Part shown: positions 49,342-57,446 of the stretch, piece after piece
Layout: every line of letters starts with the position of its first letter
How positions within the stretch are numbered: the first letter of the stretch is position 1
Assembly: GCF_034008635.1 (NCBI RefSeq)
Contig: NZ_CP125378.1
Coordinates: 982,001 to 1,046,000, forward strand
DNA length: 64,000 bases
Reading direction: 5' to 3'
Origin: Pseudomonas sp. P8_229
GTDB taxonomy: Bacteria; Pseudomonadota; Gammaproteobacteria; Pseudomonadales; Pseudomonadaceae
Notes under the pieces: generated by a model
What the model was told of the DNA's origin: nothing
Database searches by the model: none
The model's input: only the letters and a program-made list of their open reading frames with translations
Translations under genes and position numbers: made by a program

Positions 49342-50247
49342 TTAGATCGACGGTTCGTTGCTGATGCCGTGCGGCACGTGGCCGGTGGCGACCACTTCGC
49401 GGGCGAGCTCGCAGTGACCGGCCTGATCGTCGAAAAACACATCGGCAGCGAAGGCTTCAAGGAACGCCGATTTGGTCAGCCCGCCGAGGAACAACGACTC
49501 GTCGAGACGAATGTCCCACTCGCGCAAGGTGCGGATCACCCGCTCATGGGCTGGCGCCGAACGTGCGGTCACCAGCGCCGTGCGGATCGGGCAATCGTCC
49601 TCGGGGAACTCGCGCTGCAGCGCATTGAGCGCCGCCAGAAAGCCTTTGAACGGCCCGCCGTGCAATGGCTCGCGCGCCGCCTCACGCTCCTTGGCCTGAA
49701 ACGCCTCCAGCCCGCCAGACTGATAAATGCGCTCGGACTCATCGGAGAACAACACCGCGTCGCCGTCGAAGGCGATACGCAGCTCATCGCTGGCGGCACG
49801 ACTGGCACCACCGGACAAGATCGTCGCCGCAGCGAATCCGGCGTCCAGTGCGGCGCGCACATCTTCGGCGTGCGTGGACAGAAACAGATCACAGCCAAAG
49901 GCCTTGAGGTACGGATACGGACTGCGCCCGCCGACGAATGCCGCCCGGGAGATGTCCAGCCCATAGTGATGAATCGAGTTGAAAGCGCGCAGGCCGGTGT
50001 CGGCACTGTTACGCGAGACCAGAATCACCTCGACCCGGGCGCGGTCGAGGCGACTGTTGAGGCTCAGGAGTTTTTCCACCAGGGGAAAGGCATCGCCGGG
50101 AGCCAGAATCTCGTCTTCGTGTTCGATCTGATATTGCCGGTAGGCTTCGACGCCGCTCGACAGATAGATCTTGTGACTCTCGCTCAGGTCGAACAAGGCG
50201 CGAGACGAAATCGCCAGCACCAGCTTGTCATCGATGTTCTTGGCCAT
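49342..50247 (-). CDS. 5'-nucleotidase (PF06189 type)
   Basis: The 301-residue protein matches the cytosolic 5'-nucleotidase family: VLAISSRALFDLSESHKIY, VEVILVSRNSADTGLRAFNS, and AADVFFDDQAGHCELA near the end, the latter with the metal-binding DDQ. It dephosphorylates nucleoside monophosphates. ATG 50247 is preferred over 50259. It is in a run with thioredoxin-like and PanE-like genes. Confidence 0.88.
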   Translation of the reverse strand: MAKNIDDKLVLAISSRALFDLSESHKIYLSSGVEAYRQYQIEHEDEILAPGDAFPLVEKLLSLNSRLDRARVEVILVSRNSADTGLRAFNSIHHYGLDISRAAFVGGRSPYPYLKAFGCDLFLSTHAEDVRAALDAGFAAATILSGGASRAASDELRIAFDGDAVLFSDESERIYQSGGLEAFQAKEREAAREPLHGGPFKGFLAALNALQREFPEDDCPIRTALVTARSAPAHERVIRTLREWDIRLDESLFLGGLTKSAFLEAFAADVFFDDQAGHCELAREVVATGHVPHGISNEPSI

Positions 50248-50276
50248 GCCTTTCCCCACTCCCCCAAAAAACCGAC

Positions 50277-51233
50277 TCAGGTGTTGCGTCGGTCGATGAA
50301 ACTCAACGTTCGATACAGCGCTTCGATACGCGGCAGTTCACACCCTGCCGCTTTGGCCGCCGCCAATGGCCGGGCATAAATCGCCTCCAGCTCCAGCGGC
50401 CGCTTGTGCAGGAAATCGTGGTACATGCTCGGCCAATAGTCGGGCATTTTCTCGGTCATCATGAACAGGTACTCGGCGTAACCCGGCGGCATGTCGTAGC
50501 CACAGGCCCTGGCGCCCTGCACCACTTCGGCCATCAAGGCCTGGATCAGTGCGCGACTGTCGGCGTCGGCCATCAGCGGCGTGGTGCTGGCACCGAGCAA
50601 CACCGAGAGGCCGTTGTAGGGAATATTCCAGACCAGTTTCTGCCAGCGCGCCTGATGCAGATTGGGCATCGCCTGTGAATCGATGCCGGCGGCACGGAAC
50701 AGCCCGGCGCCCTCATCGACGATCGCCATGCGCACCGCGTCATCCGCCGCCGGGCCGCTGTGGTAGCCGACGTTCACCGCCCCCAACGCCTGATGAGTAA
50801 TGTGCCCCGGGCCTTCGCGGTGCACACAGATCAGGCACAGACCGCCGAGCAGATGCAGGAAGTCGGGCAGCAACTCCCGCAAGCTGTCTTCGACGTCCAG
50901 ACCGTTTTGCAGCACCAGCACTTTCGCGCCGGGTTTGGCCGCAGCAATGATCGCCGGTGCCAGCCCGGCGCTGCTGGTGGTCTTGGCGCCCACCAGCAAC
51001 CAGTCGCAGGCCGGCATGTCGTCAGCCTTTGCGTAGGCTTGCACCGGGTTCAGCGTCAGGGTGCCGTGGACCGCACTGTCCACCTGTAAACCGCGCTCGG
51101 CCACCGCAACGAATTCGCTGCGCAGTAAAAAGTGCACATCGAAACCGGCCCGCGCCAGCATCAATCCGTAGAACCCGCCAATTGCACCGGTGCCGATAAT
51201 CCCGATCACCGGTTTGTTGTCTGCTCTCACCAT
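50277..51233 (-). CDS. panE: 2-dehydropantoate 2-reductase family protein (PanE-like)
   Basis: The 318-residue NADPH-dependent reductase has GIIGTGAIGGFYGLML, the VGAKTTSS loop and LVWNIPYNGLSVLLG. PanE makes pantoate for coenzyme A. The start codon follows the thioredoxin-like stop directly (TAGATG), so the genes are coupled. Other ApbA/PanE-like reductases exist, so the true substrate is not certain. Confidence 0.85.
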   Translation of the reverse strand: MVRADNKPVIGIIGTGAIGGFYGLMLARAGFDVHFLLRSEFVAVAERGLQVDSAVHGTLTLNPVQAYAKADDMPACDWLLVGAKTTSSAGLAPAIIAAAKPGAKVLVLQNGLDVEDSLRELLPDFLHLLGGLCLICVHREGPGHITHQALGAVNVGYHSGPAADDAVRMAIVDEGAGLFRAAGIDSQAMPNLHQARWQKLVWNIPYNGLSVLLGASTTPLMADADSRALIQALMAEVVQGARACGYDMPPGYAEYLFMMTEKMPDYWPSMYHDFLHKRPLELEAIYARPLAAAKAAGCELPRIEALYRTLSFIDRRNT

Positions 51234-51620
51234 CTATGGCAACTCCTCTGCAATTCGACCCAGCGCCTGCGCCACTGCCGTATTCAGCGCAGCGGCTGTC
51301 AGGCGCGTGTGCAATGCACCAAAGAACTCGCCGTCGCGCACCACGAACAGCGCCGGCAAATGAAAGACCTGATAGCGCTCCACCAACCCGCCGTTGTCGA
51401 CGGCATCGATCCAGCACAGGCGATCGACCGCCAGCTCGAACCCGGGCAGCACCTCACGGGCAAACCGGCAACTGGAGCAGCCGACATTGGTGAAAATCAC
51501 CAGCGAAACGCCGCTCATCGCCAGCAGCCGCTGGTCGGCGTCGAAATCGGTCAGCTGCGATTCGACCACTATACTGGGGGAAACAATGTCAAATGGCCGA
51601 CACAGGGAGTCTGTGCTCAT
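51234..51620 (-). CDS. Thioredoxin-family protein
   Basis: The 128-residue protein has the redox motif CSSC (FTNVGCSSCRFAREVLPG) and a cis-proline region (FHLPALFVVRDGEFF). The ATG at 51620 shares the CATG tetranucleotide with the ATG of the divergent PilZ gene; upstream ATG 51632 and a downstream GTG near 51570 are alternatives. It leads into panE without a gap. Substrate unknown. Confidence 0.85.
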   Translation of the reverse strand: MSTDSLCRPFDIVSPSIVVESQLTDFDADQRLLAMSGVSLVIFTNVGCSSCRFAREVLPGFELAVDRLCWIDAVDNGGLVERYQVFHLPALFVVRDGEFFGALHTRLTAAALNTAVAQALGRIAEELP

Positions 51621-52062
51621 GGGACGTTTCATTCCTCATCCGGACGAAGTGCCTGTCGAATTAACGTTACTCAAGCCCGAGTGCATTTCCAGGCAACAGC
51701 TGCACACTATCAGCCTCGGCGGGATCGCTTGCAATTATCACCGTGCCTGGCGCCACGGCACCGCCCTGCAAGTGCGCATGCCGACGCTCAACACCGACAT
51801 TTGTTACCCGGGCTATGTGGCGTGGTGCCTGCGGCGCAAAAAGGGCTATCTGCTGGGGATCGCGTTCACCGATGAGCAGACGCTGTTCAGCGCCCGGATG
51901 GGCGAACAGGTGTGCCAGATCGAACGCTATTGCCGCATGAACGAGGCCCACGACGACCTGCAGGATATTCAGGCGCTGGCCCTGCAATGGGTCGAACAAC
52001 ACGCCGACGAGTTCTCTCACGACAGCGTTCGCAAGGCTTTTGCCCAGCCAGTGCTGGATTAA
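51619..52062 (+). CDS. PilZ-domain protein, non-canonical
   Basis: The 147-residue protein has a PilZ core (HTISLGGIACNYHRAW, then HGTALQVRMP). The usual cyclic-di-GMP residues are poorly kept: the D/NxSxxG motif is TxSxxG and no RxxxR precedes it at the expected place, so ligand binding is doubtful. GGGAG precedes the ATG at 51619, which overlaps the divergent thioredoxin start. Confidence 0.8.
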   Translation: MGRFIPHPDEVPVELTLLKPECISRQQLHTISLGGIACNYHRAWRHGTALQVRMPTLNTDICYPGYVAWCLRRKKGYLLGIAFTDEQTLFSARMGEQVCQIERYCRMNEAHDDLQDIQALALQWVEQHADEFSHDSVRKAFAQPVLD

Positions 52063-52191
52063 AGCGGCGTTTGCCCATTGTCGAGCCGCGTCTGACGCGC
52101 TAAGGTTCGGCTCCCCGACGCGCTTAAATCTGCTGTGCTCCGCCGCGCGGGGATCGCTGGCGGCCGGCACCCGTGACCTGACGAGTAAACG

Positions 52192-53268
52192 ATGGCTGAT
52201 TTACCGATCAACGACCTAAACGTCGCCTCTAACGAGACCCTGATCACTCCTGATCAGCTCAAGCGTGATATCCCTCTGAGCGACACTGCCCTGCGCACCG
52301 TCACCAAGGGCCGCGAAGTCATTCGCAACATTCTTGATGGCACCGACCACCGTCTGTTCGTAGTGATCGGTCCGTGCTCGATCCACGACATCAAGGCTGC
52401 CCACGAATACGCTGACCGCCTCAAGGAATTGGCGGCGGAAGTCTCCGATACCCTGTATCTGGTCATGCGCGTGTATTTCGAGAAGCCACGGACCACCGTC
52501 GGCTGGAAAGGCCTGATCAACGATCCGTACCTGGACGACTCGTTCAAGATCCAGGACGGTCTGCACATCGGTCGCCAGTTGCTGCTGGACCTGGCCGAGA
52601 AAGGCCTGCCGACCGCCACCGAAGCCCTCGACCCGATCTCCCCGCAGTATCTGCAGGACCTGATCAGCTGGTCGGCCATCGGCGCGCGTACCACCGAATC
52701 CCAGACCCACCGTGAAATGGCTTCCGGTCTGTCCTCGGCTGTCGGCTTCAAGAACGGCACCGACGGCGGCCTGACCGTGGCGATCAACGCCCTGCAGTCG
52801 GTTTCCAGCCCGCACCGCTTCCTGGGTATCAACCAGGAAGGTGGCGTGTCGATCGTCACCACCAAGGGCAACGCCTACGGTCACGTGGTGCTGCGTGGCG
52901 GCAACGGCAAGCCGAACTACGATTCGGTCAGCGTCGCCCTGTGCGAACAGGCGCTGAACAAGGCGAAGATCAAGCCGAACATCATGGTCGATTGCAGCCA
53001 CGCCAACTCCAACAAGGATCCGGCCCTGCAACCGCTGGTGATGGAAAACGTCGCCAACCAGATCCTCGAAGGCAACCAGTCGATCATCGGCCTGATGGTC
53101 GAGAGTCACCTGAACTGGGGCTGCCAGGCGATCCCGAAAGACCTCGCCGACCTGCAATACGGCGTGTCGATCACCGACGCCTGCATCGACTGGGCCGCCA
53201 CCGAGAACACCCTGCGCAGCATGCACGCCAAGCTCAAGGATGTTCTGCCGAAGCGTCAACGCAGCTGA
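52192..53268 (+). CDS. Class I 3-deoxy-7-phosphoheptulonate (DAHP) synthase
   Basis: The 358-residue AroF/AroG/AroH-type enzyme has LFVVIGPCSIHD, the metal site in MVDCSHANSNKD and the MRVYFEKPRTTVGWKG segment. It performs the same reaction as the class II enzyme at 37674 and is expected to be feedback-inhibited by an aromatic amino acid; which one cannot be read safely. It ends in a strong terminator shared with the convergent GNAT gene. Confidence 0.95.
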   Translation: MADLPINDLNVASNETLITPDQLKRDIPLSDTALRTVTKGREVIRNILDGTDHRLFVVIGPCSIHDIKAAHEYADRLKELAAEVSDTLYLVMRVYFEKPRTTVGWKGLINDPYLDDSFKIQDGLHIGRQLLLDLAEKGLPTATEALDPISPQYLQDLISWSAIGARTTESQTHREMASGLSSAVGFKNGTDGGLTVAINALQSVSSPHRFLGINQEGGVSIVTTKGNAYGHVVLRGGNGKPNYDSVSVALCEQALNKAKIKPNIMVDCSHANSNKDPALQPLVMENVANQILEGNQSIIGLMVESHLNWGCQAIPKDLADLQYGVSITDACIDWAATENTLRSMHAKLKDVLPKRQRS

Positions 53269-53288
53269 TCAGCGTTTCGCAGGCATAA

Positions 53289-53317
53289 AAAAACGCCGGG
53301 CTCAGCCCGGCGTTTTT
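53289..53317. terminator. Bidirectional terminator after the DAHP synthase
   Basis: ACGCCGGGCT and AGCCCGGCGT with a short loop are flanked by As and Ts; both converging genes can end here. Confidence 0.93.
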
Positions 53318-53332
53318 GTGTGTAGGGTTTTA

Positions 53333-53614
53333 TCAGATTTTCGCGGCGCGCTTCTGATGGCGCTCCATGTAGCGCTCGACGTAGGAGCACGACGGAATCA
53401 CCGTGTAGCCCATTTCTTCGGCGTATTGCAGCGCGCTCTCAGTCAGCGCCGCCGCGATGCCCCGGCCACGCAGGGCGTTGGGCACGAAGGTGCGATAGAT
53501 ATCCAGGGTCTGTTTCCCCAGATCCATATAGGTCAGGTAGGCACGATGACCGTCCACATTGGTCTCGAACTGATGACCAGCCTGGTCATGGTGGATGGAC
53601 AACGCCTCGCTCAT
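53333..53614 (-). CDS. GNAT-type N-acetyltransferase (YjdJ-like, short)
   Basis: The 93-residue protein matches the short Gcn5-related family (PF14542): AYLTYMDLGKQTLDIYRTFV, then the acetyl-CoA loop RGRGIAAAL and IPSCSYVERYMERH. The ATG at 53614 has GAGGAG close upstream. The acceptor is unknown. Confidence 0.9.
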   Translation of the reverse strand: MSEALSIHHDQAGHQFETNVDGHRAYLTYMDLGKQTLDIYRTFVPNALRGRGIAAALTESALQYAEEMGYTVIPSCSYVERYMERHQKRAAKI

Positions 53615-54250
53615 CACTACTCCTCGCGGGTCTTGAATTCTGACCCCTACCTTACCGATGTTTTTCCGGCGAAGGAACATCTACGCCACCCCGTGCCTGA
53701 TGGACACCGAGAAGAGCCACACCGATCTCGCGCAATCGAGCACGTGATAAATAGTAGGCACCATTGGCGAAAATGCTCAAGGTGCGCTCGTCATCATGCT
53801 CGTTGACCGGGTGACATCGATGGGCGTAGTGGCAGGCGTGGGGAAGATCTTCCCGAAACGCTCACCTGAACATTGCCGAATGTCGAGACTTAAGACGCAG
53901 CGTCTTGTTTAAAGTCACCTCAAGAGGGACAAAGATATGTGAGGCGTCATGCAAAATCGGAACAAAAGTGTAGACGAATTCATCTAGACAGACTTGGTGC
54001 AAGACCGGAAAAACTACACAGGGCAACGGGAACTTTTTCTCATTAGCTGGCTCAAGCCGGGGCTTGTAGCTGGATATTTTTTAAACAGGCCAGTTAAAAG
54101 TTGCTCGAAAAAGAATCAACGCCTACAATTTTTTTTGCTTCTTGCGCTACGTCAGTTTACTTACTACAAGTAATGGGTAGTATGTACGCCGGCTATTTCC
54201 TCAATCGGAGGAGAAAGCCACTTAATTGAAAGTCCTTGAAGGGGAACACG
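53615..54250. other. 636-base region upstream of oprI with no confirmed gene
   Basis: It holds the oprI promoter and leader. A perfect hairpin, CAAGCC-GG-GGCTTG, extended by AGCT on both sides, lies at about 54045-54070 and is followed at a distance by TATTTTTT, so a small RNA could end there. On the minus strand a frame open from about 53850 to 53652 (LSIFANGAYYLSRARLREIG) looks protein-like but has only a TTG start at 53780. Both are unproven. Confidence 0.4.
54101..54129 (+). promoter_or_regulatory. oprI promoter
   Basis: TTGCTC (54101-54106) and TACAAT (54124-54129) are separated by 17 bases. The predicted leader is about 115 bases and ends in AAGGGG before the oprI start, fitting a very abundant protein. 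Confidence 0.72.
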
Positions 54251-54502
54251 ATGAACAACGTTCTGAAATTCTCTGCTCTGGCTCTGGCCGCAGTTCTGGC
54301 TACCGGTTGCAGCAGCGCATCGAAAGAAACCGAAGCACGTCTGACCGCTACTGAAGACGCAGCTGCTCGCGCTCAAGCTCGTGCAGACGAAGCATACCGT
54401 AAAGCTGATGAAGCTCTGGCTGCTGCTCAAAAAGCACAACAGACTGCTGACGAAGCTAACGAGCGTGCTCTGCGTATGCTGGACAAAGCTAGCCGCAAGT
54501 AA
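54251..54502 (+). CDS. oprI: Major outer membrane lipoprotein OprI
   Basis: The 83-residue product has a signal peptide and lipobox (LATGC), then a heptad-repeat coiled coil very rich in Ala, Glu and Arg and a C-terminal ...DKASRK. In the Braun-lipoprotein fashion the final Lys can be joined to peptidoglycan. AAGGGGA lies before the start, and codon use is strongly biased to GCT/CGT, as in very highly expressed genes. Confidence 0.97.
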   Translation: MNNVLKFSALALAAVLATGCSSASKETEARLTATEDAAARAQARADEAYRKADEALAAAQKAQQTADEANERALRMLDKASRK

Positions 54503-54523
54503 TAATCCCTCGGGATTGTTATC

Positions 54524-54554
54524 AAGCCGACCCAGTTTCTGGGTCGGCTTTTTT
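54524..54554 (+). terminator. Terminator of oprI
   Basis: AAGCCGACCCAG and CTGGGTCGGCTT form a 12-base stem with a TTT loop, followed by Ts. Confidence 0.95.
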
Positions 54555-54578
54555 GTGCCTGCAGCTTTTGTCCAGGCA

Positions 54579-54614
54579 ATAAAAAACCCGCCGACGCTGC
54601 ACGCGTCGGCGGGT
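54579..54614 (-). terminator. Terminator of the L,D-transpeptidase gene
   Basis: On the minus strand an 11-base stem (CCCGCCGACGC / GCGTCGGCGGG) is followed by a run of Ts, just past the transpeptidase stop codon. Confidence 0.9.
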
Positions 54615-54626
54615 CCGAATCCGACC

Positions 54627-55598
54627 TTACTGTTGCAGATCGATCGGCGCAGTCGAGACAATCGGTGCCGAGGTATTCGGCGTGCCGATTTCGGTTGGCA
54701 AGCCATCCTCTGCCGCCACTACATCGCGCACCACATCCCAGTTCACGCGCAGGTTATTGGTGATGTCTTCACGCTTGAGCATCGCGTTGATCACCGCCGT
54801 GTGCTTGTCGACCACCGACGGGTTGCCCTTGTCGTCGATCGGCGTGTGCGCTTCCAGATAGACCTTGCCGCCACTGCTGCCGAACTTGTACGCGTCGTTG
54901 AGGATGCGCACCGAGGTACCGACCGGCACCATGCTGGCCATTTCCAGCACGTTGTTGTTGAACATGCGGAAGCAACCGTGGCTGGTGCGCATGCCGATGC
55001 CGAACTTCTTGTTCGAACCGTGGATCAGGTAGCCCGGAGTACCCAAGGTGAATTTGAACGGGCCCAGCGGGTTGTCAGGACCGGCCGGCACCACGTTCGG
55101 CAGCGGATCACCATCCGCGGCGTGCTCGGCCTTGATCGAGGCTGGAGGGGTCCAGGTCGGGTTCGGTGTCTTGGCAGTGATCGAGGTGTGCGCAATCGGC
55201 GACCCCCAGCCTTCACGGCCGATACCCAGCGGGAAGGTGTACACCACGTTCCGACCTTTCGGGTAGTAGTAGAGGCGGTATTCGGCGAGGTTGATCACGA
55301 TGCCTTCACGCGGACCCGGCGGCAGGATGAACCGCGTCGGCAGCACGATTTCCGTGCCGGCGCCCGGCAGCCAGGCATCGACGCCCGGGTTGGCCGCGAC
55401 CATTTCCGAATAGCCCAGATCGTAGGTGGTGCCCAGGTCAGCGAAGGTATCTTCGTACTTGGCCTTGATCACCTGCACCTGGCCGATGATGTCCTCACCG
55501 GGTGGTGGCAGGGGAAACTCCAATGCAGCAACGGGACCGGCCACACACAGGGCGGCAAGTGACAGGCAGCGGGTGACGGCAGGAAAGCGCGGCAACAT
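54627..55598 (-). CDS. Periplasmic L,D-transpeptidase (ErfK/YbiS/YcfS/YnhG family)
   Basis: The 323-residue exported enzyme has a signal peptide ending near AALEF, a LysM-like region, and the YkuD catalytic motif HG...RTSHGCFRMFNNN with the nucleophilic cysteine. Such enzymes attach lipoproteins to peptidoglycan or make 3-3 crosslinks. Facing oprI across a shared gap, it is a natural candidate for anchoring OprI. ATG 55598 has AAGGA upstream and is preferred to 55616. Confidence 0.92.
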   Translation of the reverse strand: MLPRFPAVTRCLSLAALCVAGPVAALEFPLPPPGEDIIGQVQVIKAKYEDTFADLGTTYDLGYSEMVAANPGVDAWLPGAGTEIVLPTRFILPPGPREGIVINLAEYRLYYYPKGRNVVYTFPLGIGREGWGSPIAHTSITAKTPNPTWTPPASIKAEHAADGDPLPNVVPAGPDNPLGPFKFTLGTPGYLIHGSNKKFGIGMRTSHGCFRMFNNNVLEMASMVPVGTSVRILNDAYKFGSSGGKVYLEAHTPIDDKGNPSVVDKHTAVINAMLKREDITNNLRVNWDVVRDVVAAEDGLPTEIGTPNTSAPIVSTAPIDLQQ

Positions 55599-55703
55599 CC
55601 GGAAAATCCTTCGCATGATCAACAAGGGTATAGGAGCGCGATTGTACACCGCACCTCGGGAATTCGGGGAGACCACCCTGCTGCAGGCGACAAGGTGCTT
55701 TGG

Positions 55704-55791
55704 GTGGGAGCGGGCTTGCTCGCGAATGCGGTGTGTCAGGCAAAGCATTCGTTGAATGAAACACCGCATTCGCGAGCAAGCCTGCTCCCAC
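55704..55791. repeat. REPIN (inverted REP pair)
   Basis: GTGGGAGCGGGCTTGCTCGC with an inverted partner lies between the transpeptidase and the next minus-strand gene; arms extend through GAATGCGGTGT. Confidence 0.88.
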
Positions 55792-55795
55792 AAGG

Positions 55796-56089
55796 TCAGA
55801 GCTCGAAACGCAGCTCAGGCCAGATCGGCGAGGTGCCACGCTTCTGCGATTCAAGGATTGCCCGGCACAACGAACACAGGCGCTGATCCTGAAACACCCG
55901 GCGATCGACACTCGACCAGCGCGGTTGCGCCGGCAGCAGGCTGCCACACAACGTCCGGTCTGCCGAGCCACCGAGTTCGAGCTGACGGGTCACCAGATGC
56001 ACCCGCACTTCCTGGCAGGCGAACAGATCCAGCTGCTCGTCAGGCTCGATCAGTTGGTAGGCAAACAGGGACCAGGCAGAACGCGGCAT
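55796..56089 (-). CDS. Hypothetical protein with C-terminal CxxC
   Basis: The 97-residue protein begins MPRSAWSLFAYQLIEPDEQL and has cysteines at TLCG and CSLC. GGAG lies six bases before the ATG at 56089. A CxxC plus further Cys suggests metal binding, but no family is recognised. The corresponding place in P. aeruginosa also carries an uncharacterised gene. Confidence 0.78.
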   Translation of the reverse strand: MPRSAWSLFAYQLIEPDEQLDLFACQEVRVHLVTRQLELGGSADRTLCGSLLPAQPRWSSVDRRVFQDQRLCSLCRAILESQKRGTSPIWPELRFEL

Positions 56090-56146
56090 CGGGGGCTCCA
56101 AATAAGGGGGCGCCACATTAGCCGAAAGCCTGTCACTAGAAAAGCC

Positions 56147-56752
56147 TCATAACAGCGGTTTTAGTGTCGGCCAGACATTTTCCAGCAACTTGCCCTGAGC
56201 CCCGGCAGCCGGGTGCAGACCATCAGCCTGCATCAGATCGGGATGGCCGCCCACGCCGTCGAGGAAAAACGGTACCAGCGGGATCTTTTTCTCATCGGCG
56301 AGTTTGCCGTAGACCTCGGCAAAAGCATCGGTGTAACGCTTGCCGTAGTTGGGTGGCAGTTGCATGCCGAGCAACAGCACCTTGGCGCCGTTCTGGCGGG
56401 AGCTGTCGATCATCGCCGCAAGGTTTTGTTGCAATTGCGTTGGCGGCATTCCGCGCAAGCCATCATTGCCGCCCAATTCGAGGATCACCAGTTCCGGCTT
56501 ATGCTCTGCAAGCAGCGCCGGCAGGCGCGCCTGGCCTCCGGCACTGGTGTCGCCGCTGATCGAGGCATTGACTACTTTATCGTCAAAACCCTCCTGCTTG
56601 AGCCGTTGTTCGAGCAGCGATACCCACCCCAACCGGGTATCCAGTCCGAAACCGGCGCTGATACTATCGCCAACGATCAGGACAGTACCCGCCGCTGCGT
56701 TCTGGGCCATGCACATCAAGGCCAGGCCAGCACTCAAAAACCACACACGCAT
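56147..56752 (-). CDS. tesA: Periplasmic arylesterase / acyl-CoA thioesterase TesA
   Basis: The 201-residue SGNH hydrolase has a signal peptide (MRVWFLSAGLALMCMAQNAA), block I VGDSISAG (catalytic Ser), block III GGNDGLRG and block V DGLHPAAGAQ (catalytic Asp-His). It hydrolyses acyl thioesters and esters in the periplasm. ATG 56752 has GGAG six bases upstream. It is divergent from the ABC transporter with only 10 bases between starts. Confidence 0.93.
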   Translation of the reverse strand: MRVWFLSAGLALMCMAQNAAAGTVLIVGDSISAGFGLDTRLGWVSLLEQRLKQEGFDDKVVNASISGDTSAGGQARLPALLAEHKPELVILELGGNDGLRGMPPTQLQQNLAAMIDSSRQNGAKVLLLGMQLPPNYGKRYTDAFAEVYGKLADEKKIPLVPFFLDGVGGHPDLMQADGLHPAAGAQGKLLENVWPTLKPLL

Positions 56753-56762
56753 CGGATTCTCC

Positions 56763-57446
56763 ATGGGCGCAAGCATTCTCACCGCGAAGAACCTTAGCAA
56801 AGTGGTTCCCAGCGCGGAAGGTGAACTGACCATCCTGCACGAACTCAGCCTGGAACTGAACAAGGGCGACAGCCTGGCCATCGTCGGCGCATCGGGTTCC
56901 GGCAAATCCACCCTGCTCGGCCTGCTCGCCGGCCTCGACTTGCCGAGCAGCGGCGAAGTCATCCTCGCCGGGCAAGGCCTGAGCAATCTCGACGAGGACC
57001 AGCGCGCGCGCATCCGCGCCGAACATGTGGGTTTCGTCTTTCAGTCGTTCCAGTTGCTCGACAGCCTCAACGCGCTGGAAAACGTCATGCTGCCACTGGA
57101 ACTCGACGGTCGCAAAGACGCCCGCGAACGCGCCACCGAACTGTTGCAACGGGTCGGTCTTGGCCAGCGCCTGACGCACTCGCCACGCCAGCTCTCCGGC
57201 GGCGAGCAACAGCGCGTGGCAATTGCCCGGGCCTTCGCTGCCGAGCCGGACGTGCTGTTCGCCGACGAACCCACAGGCAACCTCGACAGCCACACCGGCG
57301 AGCGCATCAGCGATTTGCTGTTCGAGCTGAACATGGAGCGCGGCACAACGCTGGTGCTGGTGACCCACGACGAACGCCTGGCCCATCGCTGCCGGCGCCT
57401 GATCCGACTTGAAGCCGGGCTGCTGGTCGCCCCTCTGGAGCCTTGA
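56763..57446 (+). CDS. ybbA: ABC transporter ATPase YbbA
   Basis: The 227-residue ATPase has Walker A GASGSGKSTLLG, the signature LSGGEQQRVAIARAF and Walker B DVLFADEPTGNLDS, as in the MacB/LolD group. It forms a unit with YbbP, as in E. coli tesA-ybbA-ybbP. Its role is probably in envelope export, but substrate is unknown. The stop overlaps the next start by one base. Confidence 0.94.
   Translation: MGASILTAKNLSKVVPSAEGELTILHELSLELNKGDSLAIVGASGSGKSTLLGLLAGLDLPSSGEVILAGQGLSNLDEDQRARIRAEHVGFVFQSFQLLDSLNALENVMLPLELDGRKDARERATELLQRVGLGQRLTHSPRQLSGGEQQRVAIARAFAAEPDVLFADEPTGNLDSHTGERISDLLFELNMERGTTLVLVTHDERLAHRCRRLIRLEAGLLVAPLEP

Noticed and set aside
54182..54229. 15-codon frame in the oprI leader (MYAGYFLNRRRK)
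   Set aside because: No ribosome binding site and too short to judge.
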